Shown here piece after piece: positions 38,751-47,612 of a stretch of DNA of 64,000 nucleotides. Below the pieces are notes generated by a model. It was not told where the DNA came from. It saw only the letters and a list, made by a program, of their open reading frames with translations, and searched no databases. Location: contig NZ_JADNAT010000011.1 in the NCBI RefSeq assembly GCF_015550425.1, positions 65,179 to 129,178 on the forward strand, read 5' to 3'. The DNA comes from Clostridium sp. 1001275B_160808_H3 (GTDB lineage Bacteria > Bacillota > Clostridia > Clostridiales > Clostridiaceae). The position numbers were made by a program, and so were the translations under genes. Within the stretch, counting starts at the first letter, position 1. Each line of letters begins with the position of its first letter.

Positions 38751-40073
38751 ATGGAAAAGAAGCATATGAAAAAGGAAATTACTTTATTTATGGCTACTAT
38801 GCTTGTGTGTGGAAATATGATAGGCTCAGGTGTATTTATGTTACCAGCAACATTAGCAGATGTATCTGGCCCACTAGCAACAATGATTGCTTGGATAATA
38901 ACGACAATTGGATCAATATTGATAGCTATATCCTTTGCTAATTTAGGATCTAAATATCCATCTACAGGTGGAGCTTATCAATATACAAAAGAAGCTTTTG
39001 GAGAATTTGCAGGCTTTTTAAGTGCTTGGTTATATTGGAATGGTTCATGGATTGGTAATGCAGCTATAATAGTAGCATTAGCTAGTTATAGTGCAGCAAT
39101 AATTCCGGCTCTTAACAATCCATTAGCTTCAATAATATATACTAGCTCAATATTATGGATATTTACAATTATAAATATAGTGGGTGTTAAGAAAGCTGGA
39201 AAGATACAGTCATTTGTAACAGTATTTAAAATTGTATTTTTTGGATTATTTGTAGTAGTAGCCTTTTTAAATTTTGATAGTGCTAATTTCTTACCATTGA
39301 TGCCGGATGGGAAAGGTCTTGAATCAGTTCCTCTTGCTGCCACTTCTACTTTGTGGGCTTTTGTTGGATTAGAAAGTGCAACTGTAACTGCAGGTGAAAT
39401 TAGTAACCCAGAAAAGAATGTAAGAAAAAGTACAATTTATGGAATGATAATTTCAGCAATAATATATATTTTAATAAGTGTAGCTAGTATGGGAGCAATG
39501 CCTAATGGAGAGCTATCTACAAGTTCTGCACCTCTTACTGATATATTAACTAAGATTTTAGGTTCTGCAATAGGAAAACCTCTAGCGATATCAGTAGTTA
39601 TATGTATTTTAGGTACAACTATTGGTTGGTTATTATCAACTGCAAGAGTTGCCTATGCTGCAGGAGAAGATGGCGTATTTCCTAAGGGATTGGGGAAACT
39701 ACATCCTAAATATTCAACACCTTCAAATGCTTTAATAATAGGCTCAGTACTTGTAAATATATTACTTATAATGAATTATCAAAAAAGTATGGTTTCAGCA
39801 TTTACTTTTATAACTATACTTGCTACATTAGCATTTTTGCCAGTATATCTTTTAACTGCATGTGCAGAAATTATGCTTATGTTTAAAGGTGAAAAAGATA
39901 TAACGTTAAAAATTTTCTTGAAGAAATCTTTTGTTCCTTTATTAGCATTTATATATACAATGTGGACTATATATGGTTCAGGAGCTGAAATAGTAATGTG
40001 GGGATTTATACTTATGTTACTTGGGGTTCCATTTTACATATACAATCATCATAAAAATAAAAAAACATTATAA
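38751..40073 (+). CDS. Lysine-riboswitch-controlled amino acid permease (APC family)
   Basis: 440 residues with twelve membrane segments. The first segment holds GNMIGSGVFMLPATLA, the signature of APC-superfamily basic amino acid/polyamine carriers of the AdiC/CadB/PotE group. The lysine riboswitch directly upstream strongly suggests lysine, or a lysine-related diamine, as substrate, with import as the likely direction because expression should rise when lysine is scarce. The ribosome site TAGGAG lies just after the terminator. Standing alone, with no decarboxylase beside it, it is less likely to be a lysine/cadaverine exchanger. Confidence 0.88.
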   Translation: MEKKHMKKEITLFMATMLVCGNMIGSGVFMLPATLADVSGPLATMIAWIITTIGSILIAISFANLGSKYPSTGGAYQYTKEAFGEFAGFLSAWLYWNGSWIGNAAIIVALASYSAAIIPALNNPLASIIYTSSILWIFTIINIVGVKKAGKIQSFVTVFKIVFFGLFVVVAFLNFDSANFLPLMPDGKGLESVPLAATSTLWAFVGLESATVTAGEISNPEKNVRKSTIYGMIISAIIYILISVASMGAMPNGELSTSSAPLTDILTKILGSAIGKPLAISVVICILGTTIGWLLSTARVAYAAGEDGVFPKGLGKLHPKYSTPSNALIIGSVLVNILLIMNYQKSMVSAFTFITILATLAFLPVYLLTACAEIMLMFKGEKDITLKIFLKKSFVPLLAFIYTMWTIYGSGAEIVMWGFILMLLGVPFYIYNHHKNKKTL

Positions 40074-40098
40074 ACAAAACTAAAAATAGTAAAAATAA

Positions 40099-40136
40099 GC
40101 TTATTCTTATAAAAAATAAGGATAAGCTTTATTTTT
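40099..40136 (+). terminator. Rho-independent terminator
   Basis: GCTTATTCTTA/TAAGGATAAGC stem (one G-T pair) with a T-rich tail after the permease gene. Confidence 0.75.
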
Positions 40137-40228
40137 ATCTTCAAAAAATTTTGCTACTGTAAAAAAAATAATTATATGTTAGAATTAATAAGATATAAAA
40201 GTTTACATAAAGGTGATGGGAGGTAAAT

Positions 40229-42961
40229 ATGAGCAAAATAGATGAGATTTATAATGCTTTAAAAGAGTTAGAAGTAAAAAATAATCAAGGAGTAACAGCA
40301 AGTGAACTTAGTATTTTTATGAAGTTAGACAGGGCTAATGTAAGTAGATATTTAAATCAGCTTTATAAAGATGGAGTTCTTAACAAAATAGAAGGCCATC
40401 CAGTTAAGTACAGCTGCGTTACTAAAAATGAAGATAAAAAGTCAAAAGAAATTAAGAAAGCTTATAAAGAGATAAAGCGAAATACTCTTGATACATTAGT
40501 TGGGGCTAAATTAAGTTTACAAATGCCAATTCAACAAGCAAAAGCTGCAATATTATATCCTCCGAGAGGATTGCACACTTTAATTTTAGGTGAAACTGGT
40601 GTCGGTAAATCTATGTTTGCAGAAGCTATGTATAACTTTGCAATAGAGTCAAAGGTTATAGGAGAAGAAGCACCTTTTGTTAGATTCAATTGTGCAGATT
40701 ATGCAGATAACCCACAACTAGTTATGGCTCAAATATTTGGAGTAAAGAAGGGTGCTTATACAGGTGCTGATTCTGATAGAGATGGCCTGCTAAAAAAGGC
40801 TCATGGTGGAATATTATTTTTAGATGAAATTCATAGGTTATCTCCACAAGGTCAGGAAATGTTATTTACATATATAGATAAAGGACATTTCAGAGTGCTA
40901 GGAGATACTGAAAAACTTGTTAATGTGGAAGCACAAATTATTGCAGCAACCACAGAAGATCCTCAATCATTCTTACTTAAAACTTTTAGCAGAAGAATAC
41001 CAATGGTGATAACCTTGCCATCATTAAAGGAGAAGAATATAAAAGAAAGATATTATTTGCTTAGAGAGTTTATAGAAAATGAATCTCAAAGAGTTTCAAA
41101 GAGTATTTATTTTAATAAAAATGCATTAATATCATTTTTATTATATGATTGTCCTAATAATATAGGTCAATTAAAAAGTGATCTTCAACTTTCTTGTGCA
41201 AGAGCATTTTTAAAATATAAAGCTAAAAATAAGGACTATATATTAGTTGATCAGGAAGATTTACATCAGAGAGTAAAAATGGGCCTTATGAAGTTACAAG
41301 AGTATAGAGATGAAGTTGATGAGATATTAAACAATATGGGAGATGTTCTTAAATTTTCATATAGAGATAAAATTGCATTAATAGAAGATAGCCAAAACTT
41401 AGAAGAATTTAAAGAAAGAGCTATGTTTTATGACAGAATTGAACAAAAAATAGAAGAGTTAAAAAATGATGGAATAGAAGAAAAAGAAATTGATGAAATT
41501 TTAAATATAGATATAGAAAAATATTTTAGAAAATATATAAGAGACTTACCAGAAAAATTTAGAAAAGATGAAATATCAAAAGTTGTTGATGTTGAGATAG
41601 TAGATTTGGTAGAAGAAATTCTTTTATTTGCGTCTAAAAAGTTAAATAGAGACTATGATGAAAAAGTTTACTTTGGGTTAGCTCTGCATATTCAAGGAAG
41701 TTTAGAGAGAATAAGACAAGGTATAAAAATATTTCATCCTAAATTAAACTTTATTAGAGGGGAATATGCTAGGGAGTTTATTGTATCAATGGAAGTTGCT
41801 AGCATTATAGATAAAAAATTTAATATAGAAGTACCATTAGATGAAATAGGATATATAACAATGTTTTTAGCAACTAATCCATATGAACAAGATAAAGCAA
41901 AAGATGAAAGAGTAGCTGTGCTAGTCATAATGCATGGACATTCTACTGCTTCATCTATGGTAGAGGTTGCAAATTCTTTAATAGGTGAAGAATACGTGCA
42001 AGCTTTAGATATGCCTTTAAGTATGAAGGCTGAGGATATGTATAAGATTGCTATGGAAAAAGTAAAAGAAATTCACACTGGAAAGGGAGTTTTTCTTTTA
42101 GTAGATATGGGCTCTTTAACTAACTTTGGAGATATGATAAAAGATGAAACTGATATTAAAGTAAAAACTATTGATATGGTTACAACCTTGCTAGTTATAG
42201 AAGCAGGAAGAAAAGCATTAAATGGAAGAGGTTTAAAAGAGATATATGAATCTTGCCTTGAAATTAAGAGATATGGAATTCAAGGGGCTGCATCAAAAAT
42301 AGATCAAAAGGAAAGTATAATAATTACTTCATGCTTTACTGGGGATGGTTCAGCACAAAGATTAAAAGAAATAATAGAAAATAATATAAATAGCAAAATT
42401 AATATTAAAATTCATGCTCTTAATATATTAGATAAAGATGATTTTTATAGCAATATAGAGTCACTAAGTCAAAAATATAATATACTTGCTATTGTTGGTG
42501 TTTTGAATACCTTTGTCCCTAATATACCATTTATATCAGCAGCAGATATTTTATCTGGAGAAGGGATAGATGATTTAGAAAAGCTTATATCACAAGAAGA
42601 AGAGTACTATAAGATAGTAGAGAGTATGGAGAAACAGATAAATAATATTGATTCATACAAGCTTATAAGAGATATAAGGAAAACTTTGATTAATATAGAA
42701 GAACATTTAAATATTAAACTAATACATGAAGTGAAGATAGGTATATTAATTCATATTTGTTTCTTAATAGATAAGCTAAATAAAGGCGGAAAAGAAACAC
42801 CTTTCGTAATGTTAAATGAATTTAGGCATTCAAACAATAGAGAGTTTATACTTATAAAACAATGTTTAAAACTTCTTGAAGAGAACTACAGTGTAAATAT
42901 TGGAGAAAATGAATTGGCTCATATAGTTAAAATGGTAGTTAATAATAAGACATCTGTGTAA
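40229..42961 (+). CDS. LevR-type sigma-54 activator with PTS regulatory domains
   Basis: 910 residues. In order: an N-terminal winged helix (SELSIFMKLDRANVSRYLNQ, about residues 22-42); an AAA+ sigma-54 activator domain with Walker A GETGVGKS, the sigma-54 contact loop GAYTGA (usual GAFTGA) and Walker B GGILFLDEIHR; a first PRD; a mannose-EIIA-like domain with its His in MHGHSTASSM (about 569-571); an EIIB-like segment TSCFTGDGSAQ; and a second PRD. Activity is presumably set by phosphorylation from the PTS. The two sigma-54 promoters downstream and the nearby palindromes show its targets: the lac-family PTS genes that follow. The ATG follows GGGAGG by 6 nt. Confidence 0.93.
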   Translation: MSKIDEIYNALKELEVKNNQGVTASELSIFMKLDRANVSRYLNQLYKDGVLNKIEGHPVKYSCVTKNEDKKSKEIKKAYKEIKRNTLDTLVGAKLSLQMPIQQAKAAILYPPRGLHTLILGETGVGKSMFAEAMYNFAIESKVIGEEAPFVRFNCADYADNPQLVMAQIFGVKKGAYTGADSDRDGLLKKAHGGILFLDEIHRLSPQGQEMLFTYIDKGHFRVLGDTEKLVNVEAQIIAATTEDPQSFLLKTFSRRIPMVITLPSLKEKNIKERYYLLREFIENESQRVSKSIYFNKNALISFLLYDCPNNIGQLKSDLQLSCARAFLKYKAKNKDYILVDQEDLHQRVKMGLMKLQEYRDEVDEILNNMGDVLKFSYRDKIALIEDSQNLEEFKERAMFYDRIEQKIEELKNDGIEEKEIDEILNIDIEKYFRKYIRDLPEKFRKDEISKVVDVEIVDLVEEILLFASKKLNRDYDEKVYFGLALHIQGSLERIRQGIKIFHPKLNFIRGEYAREFIVSMEVASIIDKKFNIEVPLDEIGYITMFLATNPYEQDKAKDERVAVLVIMHGHSTASSMVEVANSLIGEEYVQALDMPLSMKAEDMYKIAMEKVKEIHTGKGVFLLVDMGSLTNFGDMIKDETDIKVKTIDMVTTLLVIEAGRKALNGRGLKEIYESCLEIKRYGIQGAASKIDQKESIIITSCFTGDGSAQRLKEIIENNINSKINIKIHALNILDKDDFYSNIESLSQKYNILAIVGVLNTFVPNIPFISAADILSGEGIDDLEKLISQEEEYYKIVESMEKQINNIDSYKLIRDIRKTLINIEEHLNIKLIHEVKIGILIHICFLIDKLNKGGKETPFVMLNEFRHSNNREFILIKQCLKLLEENYSVNIGENELAHIVKMVVNNKTSV

Positions 42962-42992
42962 AAACAAAGATGAATATATATTGTTATTGTTA

Positions 42993-43017
42993 TGTGTGTA
43001 ATCAATTGTTACACACT
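42993..43017. promoter_or_regulatory. Candidate upstream activator site 1
   Basis: A perfect 8-bp inverted repeat GTGTGTAA (42994-43001) and TTACACAC (43009-43016), centred about 100 nt upstream of the sigma-54 promoter at 43102. The same half-site recurs in front of the second sigma-54 promoter, which makes it the likely binding site of the LevR-type activator. Confidence 0.75.
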
Positions 43018-43101
43018 GAAGAATTTTGCTTGTAATTTTGGAAGTGAGTAAATATGCGGTTTCAAGATGGATAATAAGTGAAATTTTTATTAGATTAAAT
43101 T

Positions 43102-43117
43102 TGGCATTAAAATTGCT
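43102..43117 (+). promoter_or_regulatory. Sigma-54 promoter of the EIIB-EIIA-mupG operon
   Basis: TGGCAT-N5-TTGCT matches the -24/-12 consensus TGGCAC-N5-TTGCA with the exact 12-nt GG-to-GC phasing. It is 46 nt upstream of the EIIB start. Confidence 0.85.
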
Positions 43118-43162
43118 AATAGATATAGTGTAAGGATTTATATATATGAGGAGGTAATTTAA

Positions 43163-43471
43163 ATGAAAAGAATATTACTTGTTTGTTCAGCAGGGATGTC
43201 AACATCTCTATTAGTTAGTAAGATGCAAGCAGCAGCTAAAGCTCAAGGAATCGATTGCACAATAAATGCTGTTGGTGAGGCAGAATTAAAGAAACATGAA
43301 AATGAAATAGATGTATTATTATTAGGACCACAAGTTAGATTTTTATTAAGCAAAATGAAAGCTAAATTCGAGCCAATAGGAGTTCCAGTAGAGGTAATCA
43401 ATACAGTAGATTATGGAACAATGAATGGGGAAAAAGTTTTAAAACAAGCGCTATCAATGAGCAGTAAGTAG
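43163..43471 (+). CDS. PTS lactose/cellobiose-family EIIB component
   Basis: 102 residues. The phosphocysteine is Cys8 in [11 protein letters not shown], exactly the EIIB signature of the lac/cellobiose family. It passes phosphate from EIIA to the sugar bound by EIIC. GGAGG precedes the ATG. It heads a three-gene operon under the sigma-54 promoter 46 nt upstream; the EIIC partner is encoded 1.8 kb away under its own sigma-54 promoter. Confidence 0.95.
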   Translation: MKRILLVCSAGMSTSLLVSKMQAAAKAQGIDCTINAVGEAELKKHENEIDVLLLGPQVRFLLSKMKAKFEPIGVPVEVINTVDYGTMNGEKVLKQALSMSSK

Positions 43472-43497
43472 CAATAATCGTAAAAGGGGTGTAACCA

Positions 43498-43818
43498 ATG
43501 GAAAAAATTATAATGGATCTAATAATCTTTAGTGGTGAAGCTAGAAGCTATGCAATGGAAGCAATGCAATTAGCGAAAAATGGACAAATAGATGAAGCAA
43601 GAGAATTACTAGAAAAATCAAAGGAAACTCTAGGTGATGCCCATGCAACACAAACTAGTTTAATTCAAGGAGAAGCAGCAGGAGATAGATGTGAAGTATC
43701 ATTATTATTAGTACATGCACAAGATCACTTAATGACATCAATAGTTGTAAAAGATTTAGCAGAAGAAATTATAGATCTTCATGAAAAGTTAAATAAGGTG
43801 GAATGTAGAAATGAATAA
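43498..43818 (+). CDS. PTS lactose/cellobiose-family EIIA component
   Basis: 106 residues, all-helical lac-type EIIA. The conserved block LLVHAQDHLMTS holds the phosphorylated His73 and the nearby His77. It receives phosphate from HPr and hands it to the EIIB encoded 26 nt upstream. AAAGGGGTG precedes the ATG. Its end overlaps the next gene by 8 nt. Confidence 0.95.
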   Translation: MEKIIMDLIIFSGEARSYAMEAMQLAKNGQIDEARELLEKSKETLGDAHATQTSLIQGEAAGDRCEVSLLLVHAQDHLMTSIVVKDLAEEIIDLHEKLNKVECRNE

Positions 43819-44917
43819 TTTAGGAATTTCAATATACCCTAGCAATGCCTCAGTTAACGAAATAAAAGATTATATAAGACTTGCTGCGAAATATGGTTTT
43901 AAGAGAATATTTACATGTTTAATATCTGCAAGTGATAAGAATATTGATGTTGTTTTAAATGAATTTAAAGATATATTAAGTGTAGCTAATGAAAATGATA
44001 TGGAAGTTATTGCTGATATAGATCCGAATGTATTTAATAAATTAAAGGCATCTATATTTGATTTAAAAGTATTTAAAGAAATGGGACTATCAGGTATAAG
44101 GCTTGACATGGGGTTTAGTGGATATGAAGAATCTGTTATGACTTTTAATGAGTATGGGTTAAAAATAGAATTAAATATTAGTAATGGAACAAAATATGTT
44201 GACAACATACTTTCTTATAAAGCAAATTTAAATAATCTTTATGGTTGTCACAATTTCTATCCACATATTTATACAGGTTTATCTTATGAAAACTTTATAA
44301 CTTCAAGTAAACAATTTAAAGAGTTAGGGATAAGAACTGCTGCCTTTGTGAATTCTCCTTCAGCAGAACATGGACCTTGGCCGGTATCAGAAGGACTATG
44401 TACTTTGGAAATGCATAGAGGTTTACCAATAGATATACAAGCTAAGCATTTATTTGCAACTGGATTAATTGATGATATAATCATAGCAAATGCTTTTGCA
44501 TCTGAGGATGAGCTTAAAGCATTAAGTGAGTTGGATAAAGAAATGCTAGAATTTAATGTTGAATTAGTAGAGGGGATAAGGGATTTAGATAAGAAAATAG
44601 TTTTAGAAGAATTCCATTTTAATAGAGGAGATTCTTCAGAATATATGGCAAGAAGCACTCAAAGTAGAGTAAAATACAAGGGAGAAAGCTTCCCACCATA
44701 CAATTTGGTAGATATAAAAAGAGGGGACATTTTAATTGATACGGATTTATACACTAGATATGCAGGAGAGTTACAAGTAGCTTTAAAAGATATGAAAAAC
44801 ACAGGAAAAACTAATGTAGTTGCTAAGATAGTTGAGGATGAAATATTTCTATTAGACTATATAAAACCTTGGAGTAAATTCTCATTTAAATTAAATAGTA
44901 AATGTAAAATTATCTAG
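43811..44917 (+). CDS. MupG-like 6-phospho-glycosidase (DUF871 family)
   Basis: 368 residues. The N-terminal TIM barrel (LGISIYPSNASVNEIKDYI, then RLDMGFSGYE and AAFVNSPSAEHGPWPVSEGL) and the C-terminal beta-rich domain (about 255-365) fit the DUF871 family. The characterised member, MupG of Staphylococcus aureus, cleaves MurNAc-6-phosphate-GlcNAc during peptidoglycan recycling. The gene overlaps EIIA by 8 nt and is in the same sigma-54 operon, so its substrate is very likely the phosphorylated disaccharide made by this PTS. Whether that is a muro-disaccharide or another beta-glycoside is not shown. The ribosome site AAGGTGG lies inside the EIIA gene. Confidence 0.85.
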   Translation: MNNLGISIYPSNASVNEIKDYIRLAAKYGFKRIFTCLISASDKNIDVVLNEFKDILSVANENDMEVIADIDPNVFNKLKASIFDLKVFKEMGLSGIRLDMGFSGYEESVMTFNEYGLKIELNISNGTKYVDNILSYKANLNNLYGCHNFYPHIYTGLSYENFITSSKQFKELGIRTAAFVNSPSAEHGPWPVSEGLCTLEMHRGLPIDIQAKHLFATGLIDDIIIANAFASEDELKALSELDKEMLEFNVELVEGIRDLDKKIVLEEFHFNRGDSSEYMARSTQSRVKYKGESFPPYNLVDIKRGDILIDTDLYTRYAGELQVALKDMKNTGKTNVVAKIVEDEIFLLDYIKPWSKFSFKLNSKCKII

Positions 44918-44922
44918 TGATT

Positions 44923-44954
44923 AAAAAAATTCTGGCGAAACCAGAATTTTTTTT
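44923..44954 (+). terminator. Rho-independent terminator after the MupG-like gene
   Basis: AAAAAAATTCTGG/CCAGAATTTTTTT with loop CGAAA. It separates the EIIB-EIIA-mupG unit from the EIIC unit. Confidence 0.88.
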
Positions 44955-45004
44955 ATATCTATTTAAAATTAAAATAAAAAAATAATTAATAATATTAACA
45001 TATT

Positions 45005-45073
45005 ATTACACAAATAAATTATTTATAAATTTGTGTAATGGAATTACACAGACTGGGAAAAATAAGTGTGTAA
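45005..45073. promoter_or_regulatory. Cluster of candidate activator sites for the EIIC promoter
   Basis: Four half-sites occur in 69 nt: ATTACACAAA (45005-45014), TTTGTGTAAT (45030-45039), ATTACACA (45043-45050) and GTGTGTAA (45066-45073). The second and third form a close palindrome around GGA. The same half-site forms the palindrome at 42994-43016. They sit 65-130 nt upstream of the sigma-54 promoter, the expected place for an enhancer. Confidence 0.75.
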
Positions 45074-45136
45074 AAAAATAGAGCTTGAAAGCTAGATATA
45101 TCAAGGTTTTCAAGAAAAATAAGGATTTTAAAAACT

Positions 45137-45151
45137 TGGCACACAAATTGC
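45137..45151 (+). promoter_or_regulatory. Sigma-54 promoter of the EIIC gene
   Basis: TGGCAC-N5-TTGC is a perfect -24/-12 match with correct phasing, about 158 nt upstream of the EIIC start. Confidence 0.9.
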
Positions 45152-45309
45152 TTTATATATAGTCAAGAAAACAATATCAAATAAAATTCAATGTAAAGGA
45201 TTTTAAATAATGTTATTAACTGATTAACTCTTTATAATGAAATTATGCATAAAGAATATTCTAAGAGAAAATCAGTAAATATAAACAAAAATTTTAAGGG
45301 GGAATTTAA

Positions 45310-46662
45310 ATGGAAAGATTCATGAACTGGATGGAACGTTATATGGTTCCAATAGCATCTAAAATAGGTGCTCAAAGACACTTAGTAGCTATACGTGATG
45401 GTTTTGCTACAATAATGCCACTTATGATTATTGGTTCTTTCGGACTTTTAATTCACAATTTTCCGATTCAATCAGTTAAAGATTTGTTTGTAGAAGGACA
45501 ACCTCTACATTGGCTAGATGTAATTGCACTAAATGTGTATGGTGGATCAATGTTCTTAATGGGACTATTTGCTGCAATATCTATAGGATATGCATTAGGT
45601 AAATCATATGATGTTGATGGATTTGCAACAGGATTAGTTACACTAGCATCAAGTTTAGTATTTACAAATATGTTTGCTTATAAAGCTCCAGTTACTTGGG
45701 GTGGATTTGATGCAGGAACACTTGGATGGGAACCAGGTATATTTACAAAATGGCTTGGACCATCAGGATTAATTACTATATTAATTGTTACTTTAATTAC
45801 AGGTACAATCTTTGCTAAGTTATCTCAAAATAAAAAATTAGTTATCAAATTACCAGATGGAGTACCACCAGCAGTATCAAGATCATTCTCAGCATTATTA
45901 CCAACTATGATAACTTTAACTTTAGTAGGAATAGTATTTGCTATTTGTGAAGCATTTGGATATGCAGAAGTTTATCTACATGTATATAACTTAATTTCAA
46001 AGCCATTAATGGGACTTGCAAATTCTTTACCAGTATTATTAGTATTAATATTAATACAACAACTTTTATGGTTCTTTGGATTACATGGATCAAATATATT
46101 AGCACCAGTTATAAATTCTATATTCCTTGCTTTAACAGCTGAAAATATGGCAGCTATAGCAGCTGGTAATACAGAAGGAATTAATATTATAAATAGCCAA
46201 TTCTTAGATTCATATGTAAATCTTGGAGGTTCAGGATTAACAGCAGCATTAATGATAGCTATGATAATTAAATCAAAGAGTGCTATAAATAAATCAATTA
46301 GAAACGTTGCAACAGGTCCAGCATTCTTTAACATAAATGAGCCAGTTATCTTTGGCTTACCAATAGTATTAAATCCAATATATATTATACCATTTATAGC
46401 AGCACCGATTGCTTCAGCTATCATAGCTTATGTATTAAGTAAAGTAGGATTCGTAGCTCCAGCATCAGCAGTAGTTCCATGGACTTGTCCACCAGTAATA
46501 TCTGCTTTCTTAGCAACTGGACAATGGCAAGGAGCAGTTGTAGCATTAATTAACATTGCAGTTTCAGTATTAATTTACTTACCATTCGTTGCTTATGCTG
46601 ATAAGAAGAACTTAGAAATGGAACAAGCAGAAATTGCTTGTGATCAATCAAGCGCCCTATAA
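45310..46662 (+). CDS. PTS lactose/cellobiose-family EIIC permease
   Basis: 450 residues with about ten membrane segments. The family landmarks are the N-terminal amphipathic helix (MERFMNWMERYMVPIASKIG), the LHGSNILAPV region and the substrate-site block FFNINEPVIFGLPIVLNP. It forms the sugar channel for the EIIB and EIIA encoded upstream. A separate sigma-54 promoter with its own activator sites drives it, so channel and soluble components are induced together but from two transcripts. AAGGGGG precedes the ATG. The sugar is unknown; the MupG-like neighbour suggests an amino-sugar disaccharide. Confidence 0.94.
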   Translation: MERFMNWMERYMVPIASKIGAQRHLVAIRDGFATIMPLMIIGSFGLLIHNFPIQSVKDLFVEGQPLHWLDVIALNVYGGSMFLMGLFAAISIGYALGKSYDVDGFATGLVTLASSLVFTNMFAYKAPVTWGGFDAGTLGWEPGIFTKWLGPSGLITILIVTLITGTIFAKLSQNKKLVIKLPDGVPPAVSRSFSALLPTMITLTLVGIVFAICEAFGYAEVYLHVYNLISKPLMGLANSLPVLLVLILIQQLLWFFGLHGSNILAPVINSIFLALTAENMAAIAAGNTEGINIINSQFLDSYVNLGGSGLTAALMIAMIIKSKSAINKSIRNVATGPAFFNINEPVIFGLPIVLNPIYIIPFIAAPIASAIIAYVLSKVGFVAPASAVVPWTCPPVISAFLATGQWQGAVVALINIAVSVLIYLPFVAYADKKNLEMEQAEIACDQSSAL

Positions 46663-46685
46663 ATAAAAAATATAAAATAAAAAGT

Positions 46686-46715
46686 AAAAGGGATAGTTTT
46701 ATTACTATCCTTTTT
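46686..46715 (+). terminator. Rho-independent terminator
   Basis: AAAGGGATAGT/ACTATCCTTTT with one G-T pair, loop TTTATT, T-run. Confidence 0.8.
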
Positions 46716-46739
46716 GCACAAATTTTAGGAGTTGGTATT

Positions 46740-46898
46740 ATGAGAGAAATTTTATATAAAGTTACACATTTATTTACTTATGCAAAAGAAGATAGAAATG
46801 ATGCAAGTGTTAAAAAAAGAAAATCGCAAGCAGTTACAAATATTTGCGCAATAATAAGTATTTTATTATTCTTATATTTATTAACAGGGTTAAATTAA
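46740..46898 (+). CDS. 52-residue single-pass membrane protein
   Basis: A short frame with a good ribosome site (TTAGGAG, 8 nt before the ATG). A charged N-terminal half (TYAKEDRNDASVKKRKSQ) is followed by one C-terminal membrane segment (ICAIISILLFLYLLTG). Basic residues before the helix place the N-terminus inside. It stands between the PTS terminator and the lipoprotein gene. No family recognised. Confidence 0.6.
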   Translation: MREILYKVTHLFTYAKEDRNDASVKKRKSQAVTNICAIISILLFLYLLTGLN

Positions 46899-46979
46899 TA
46901 ATTATTGAATTTAATAATATAAATAATTTATTTAAATAAGGGAAAATTATTATTGAGAAAACTTAAGGAGGTCATTGCT

Positions 46980-47597
46980 ATGAAGTTTAAATCATTAATA
47001 ATTCCTTTAACTATGGTAGCATTGTTATCTGTAGGATGTAGTAAAAATGATAAGAGTGGTAATACTAACGAAAATACACCATCTGTAACTGAAAATAATG
47101 GTGGTGCAACTAATAATAACGGTACAAATACTAATAATGGTACTGGTGAAAATAAGGCAGATATGGTAACATCTCCATCACGTGTTACTGATGAAGCAAA
47201 TTTATTTAGAGCCATTGGAGAAAGTTGGATTGTAATACTAGAAAACGATGTAAATACTACAAAAGAAGTAGTATTAGATACAGGTTTTAAAAAGGCTGAT
47301 AAAGATGATTCAAGTAAGATGGTACCATCATCACGTGTATTAGCTTTATATAAAAATGGAGAAAATAAAGTAAAAGAAGCATCATATACTTTAACTACAC
47401 CTAAATTAACAATTAAAGATGAAAATGCAAAAATAGAAGGTGGAGTAGTTAAAGGAGATGTATATATTGAAGCTAATGGAGTAACGTTAGAAGATGCAAC
47501 AATAGATGGAAATGTTTACTTTAAAAATGAAGAAGCAAAAAATACATTCCATATGGATGAAAAATCAAAAGTAGCAGGAACTATGGAAGTTAAATAA
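46980..47597 (+). CDS. Lipoprotein of unknown function
   Basis: 205 residues. Lipoprotein signal with lipobox LSVGC (Cys20), then a long Asn/Thr/Gly-rich linker to about residue 60. The rest has alternating beta strands; the last ~60 residues (IKDENAKIEGGVVKGDVYIE and following) have the regular Val/Ile-Gly turns of a small parallel beta-solenoid. Probably anchored on the outer membrane surface of the cell. I chose the ATG at 46980 directly after GGAGG; an upstream in-frame start would put a charged stretch before the signal. The intergenic repeat copy 1 follows. Confidence 0.75.
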   Translation: MKFKSLIIPLTMVALLSVGCSKNDKSGNTNENTPSVTENNGGATNNNGTNTNNGTGENKADMVTSPSRVTDEANLFRAIGESWIVILENDVNTTKEVVLDTGFKKADKDDSSKMVPSSRVLALYKNGENKVKEASYTLTTPKLTIKDENAKIEGGVVKGDVYIEANGVTLEDATIDGNVYFKNEEAKNTFHMDEKSKVAGTMEVK

Positions 47598-47612
47598 ATA
47601 TATTAAGAAGCA

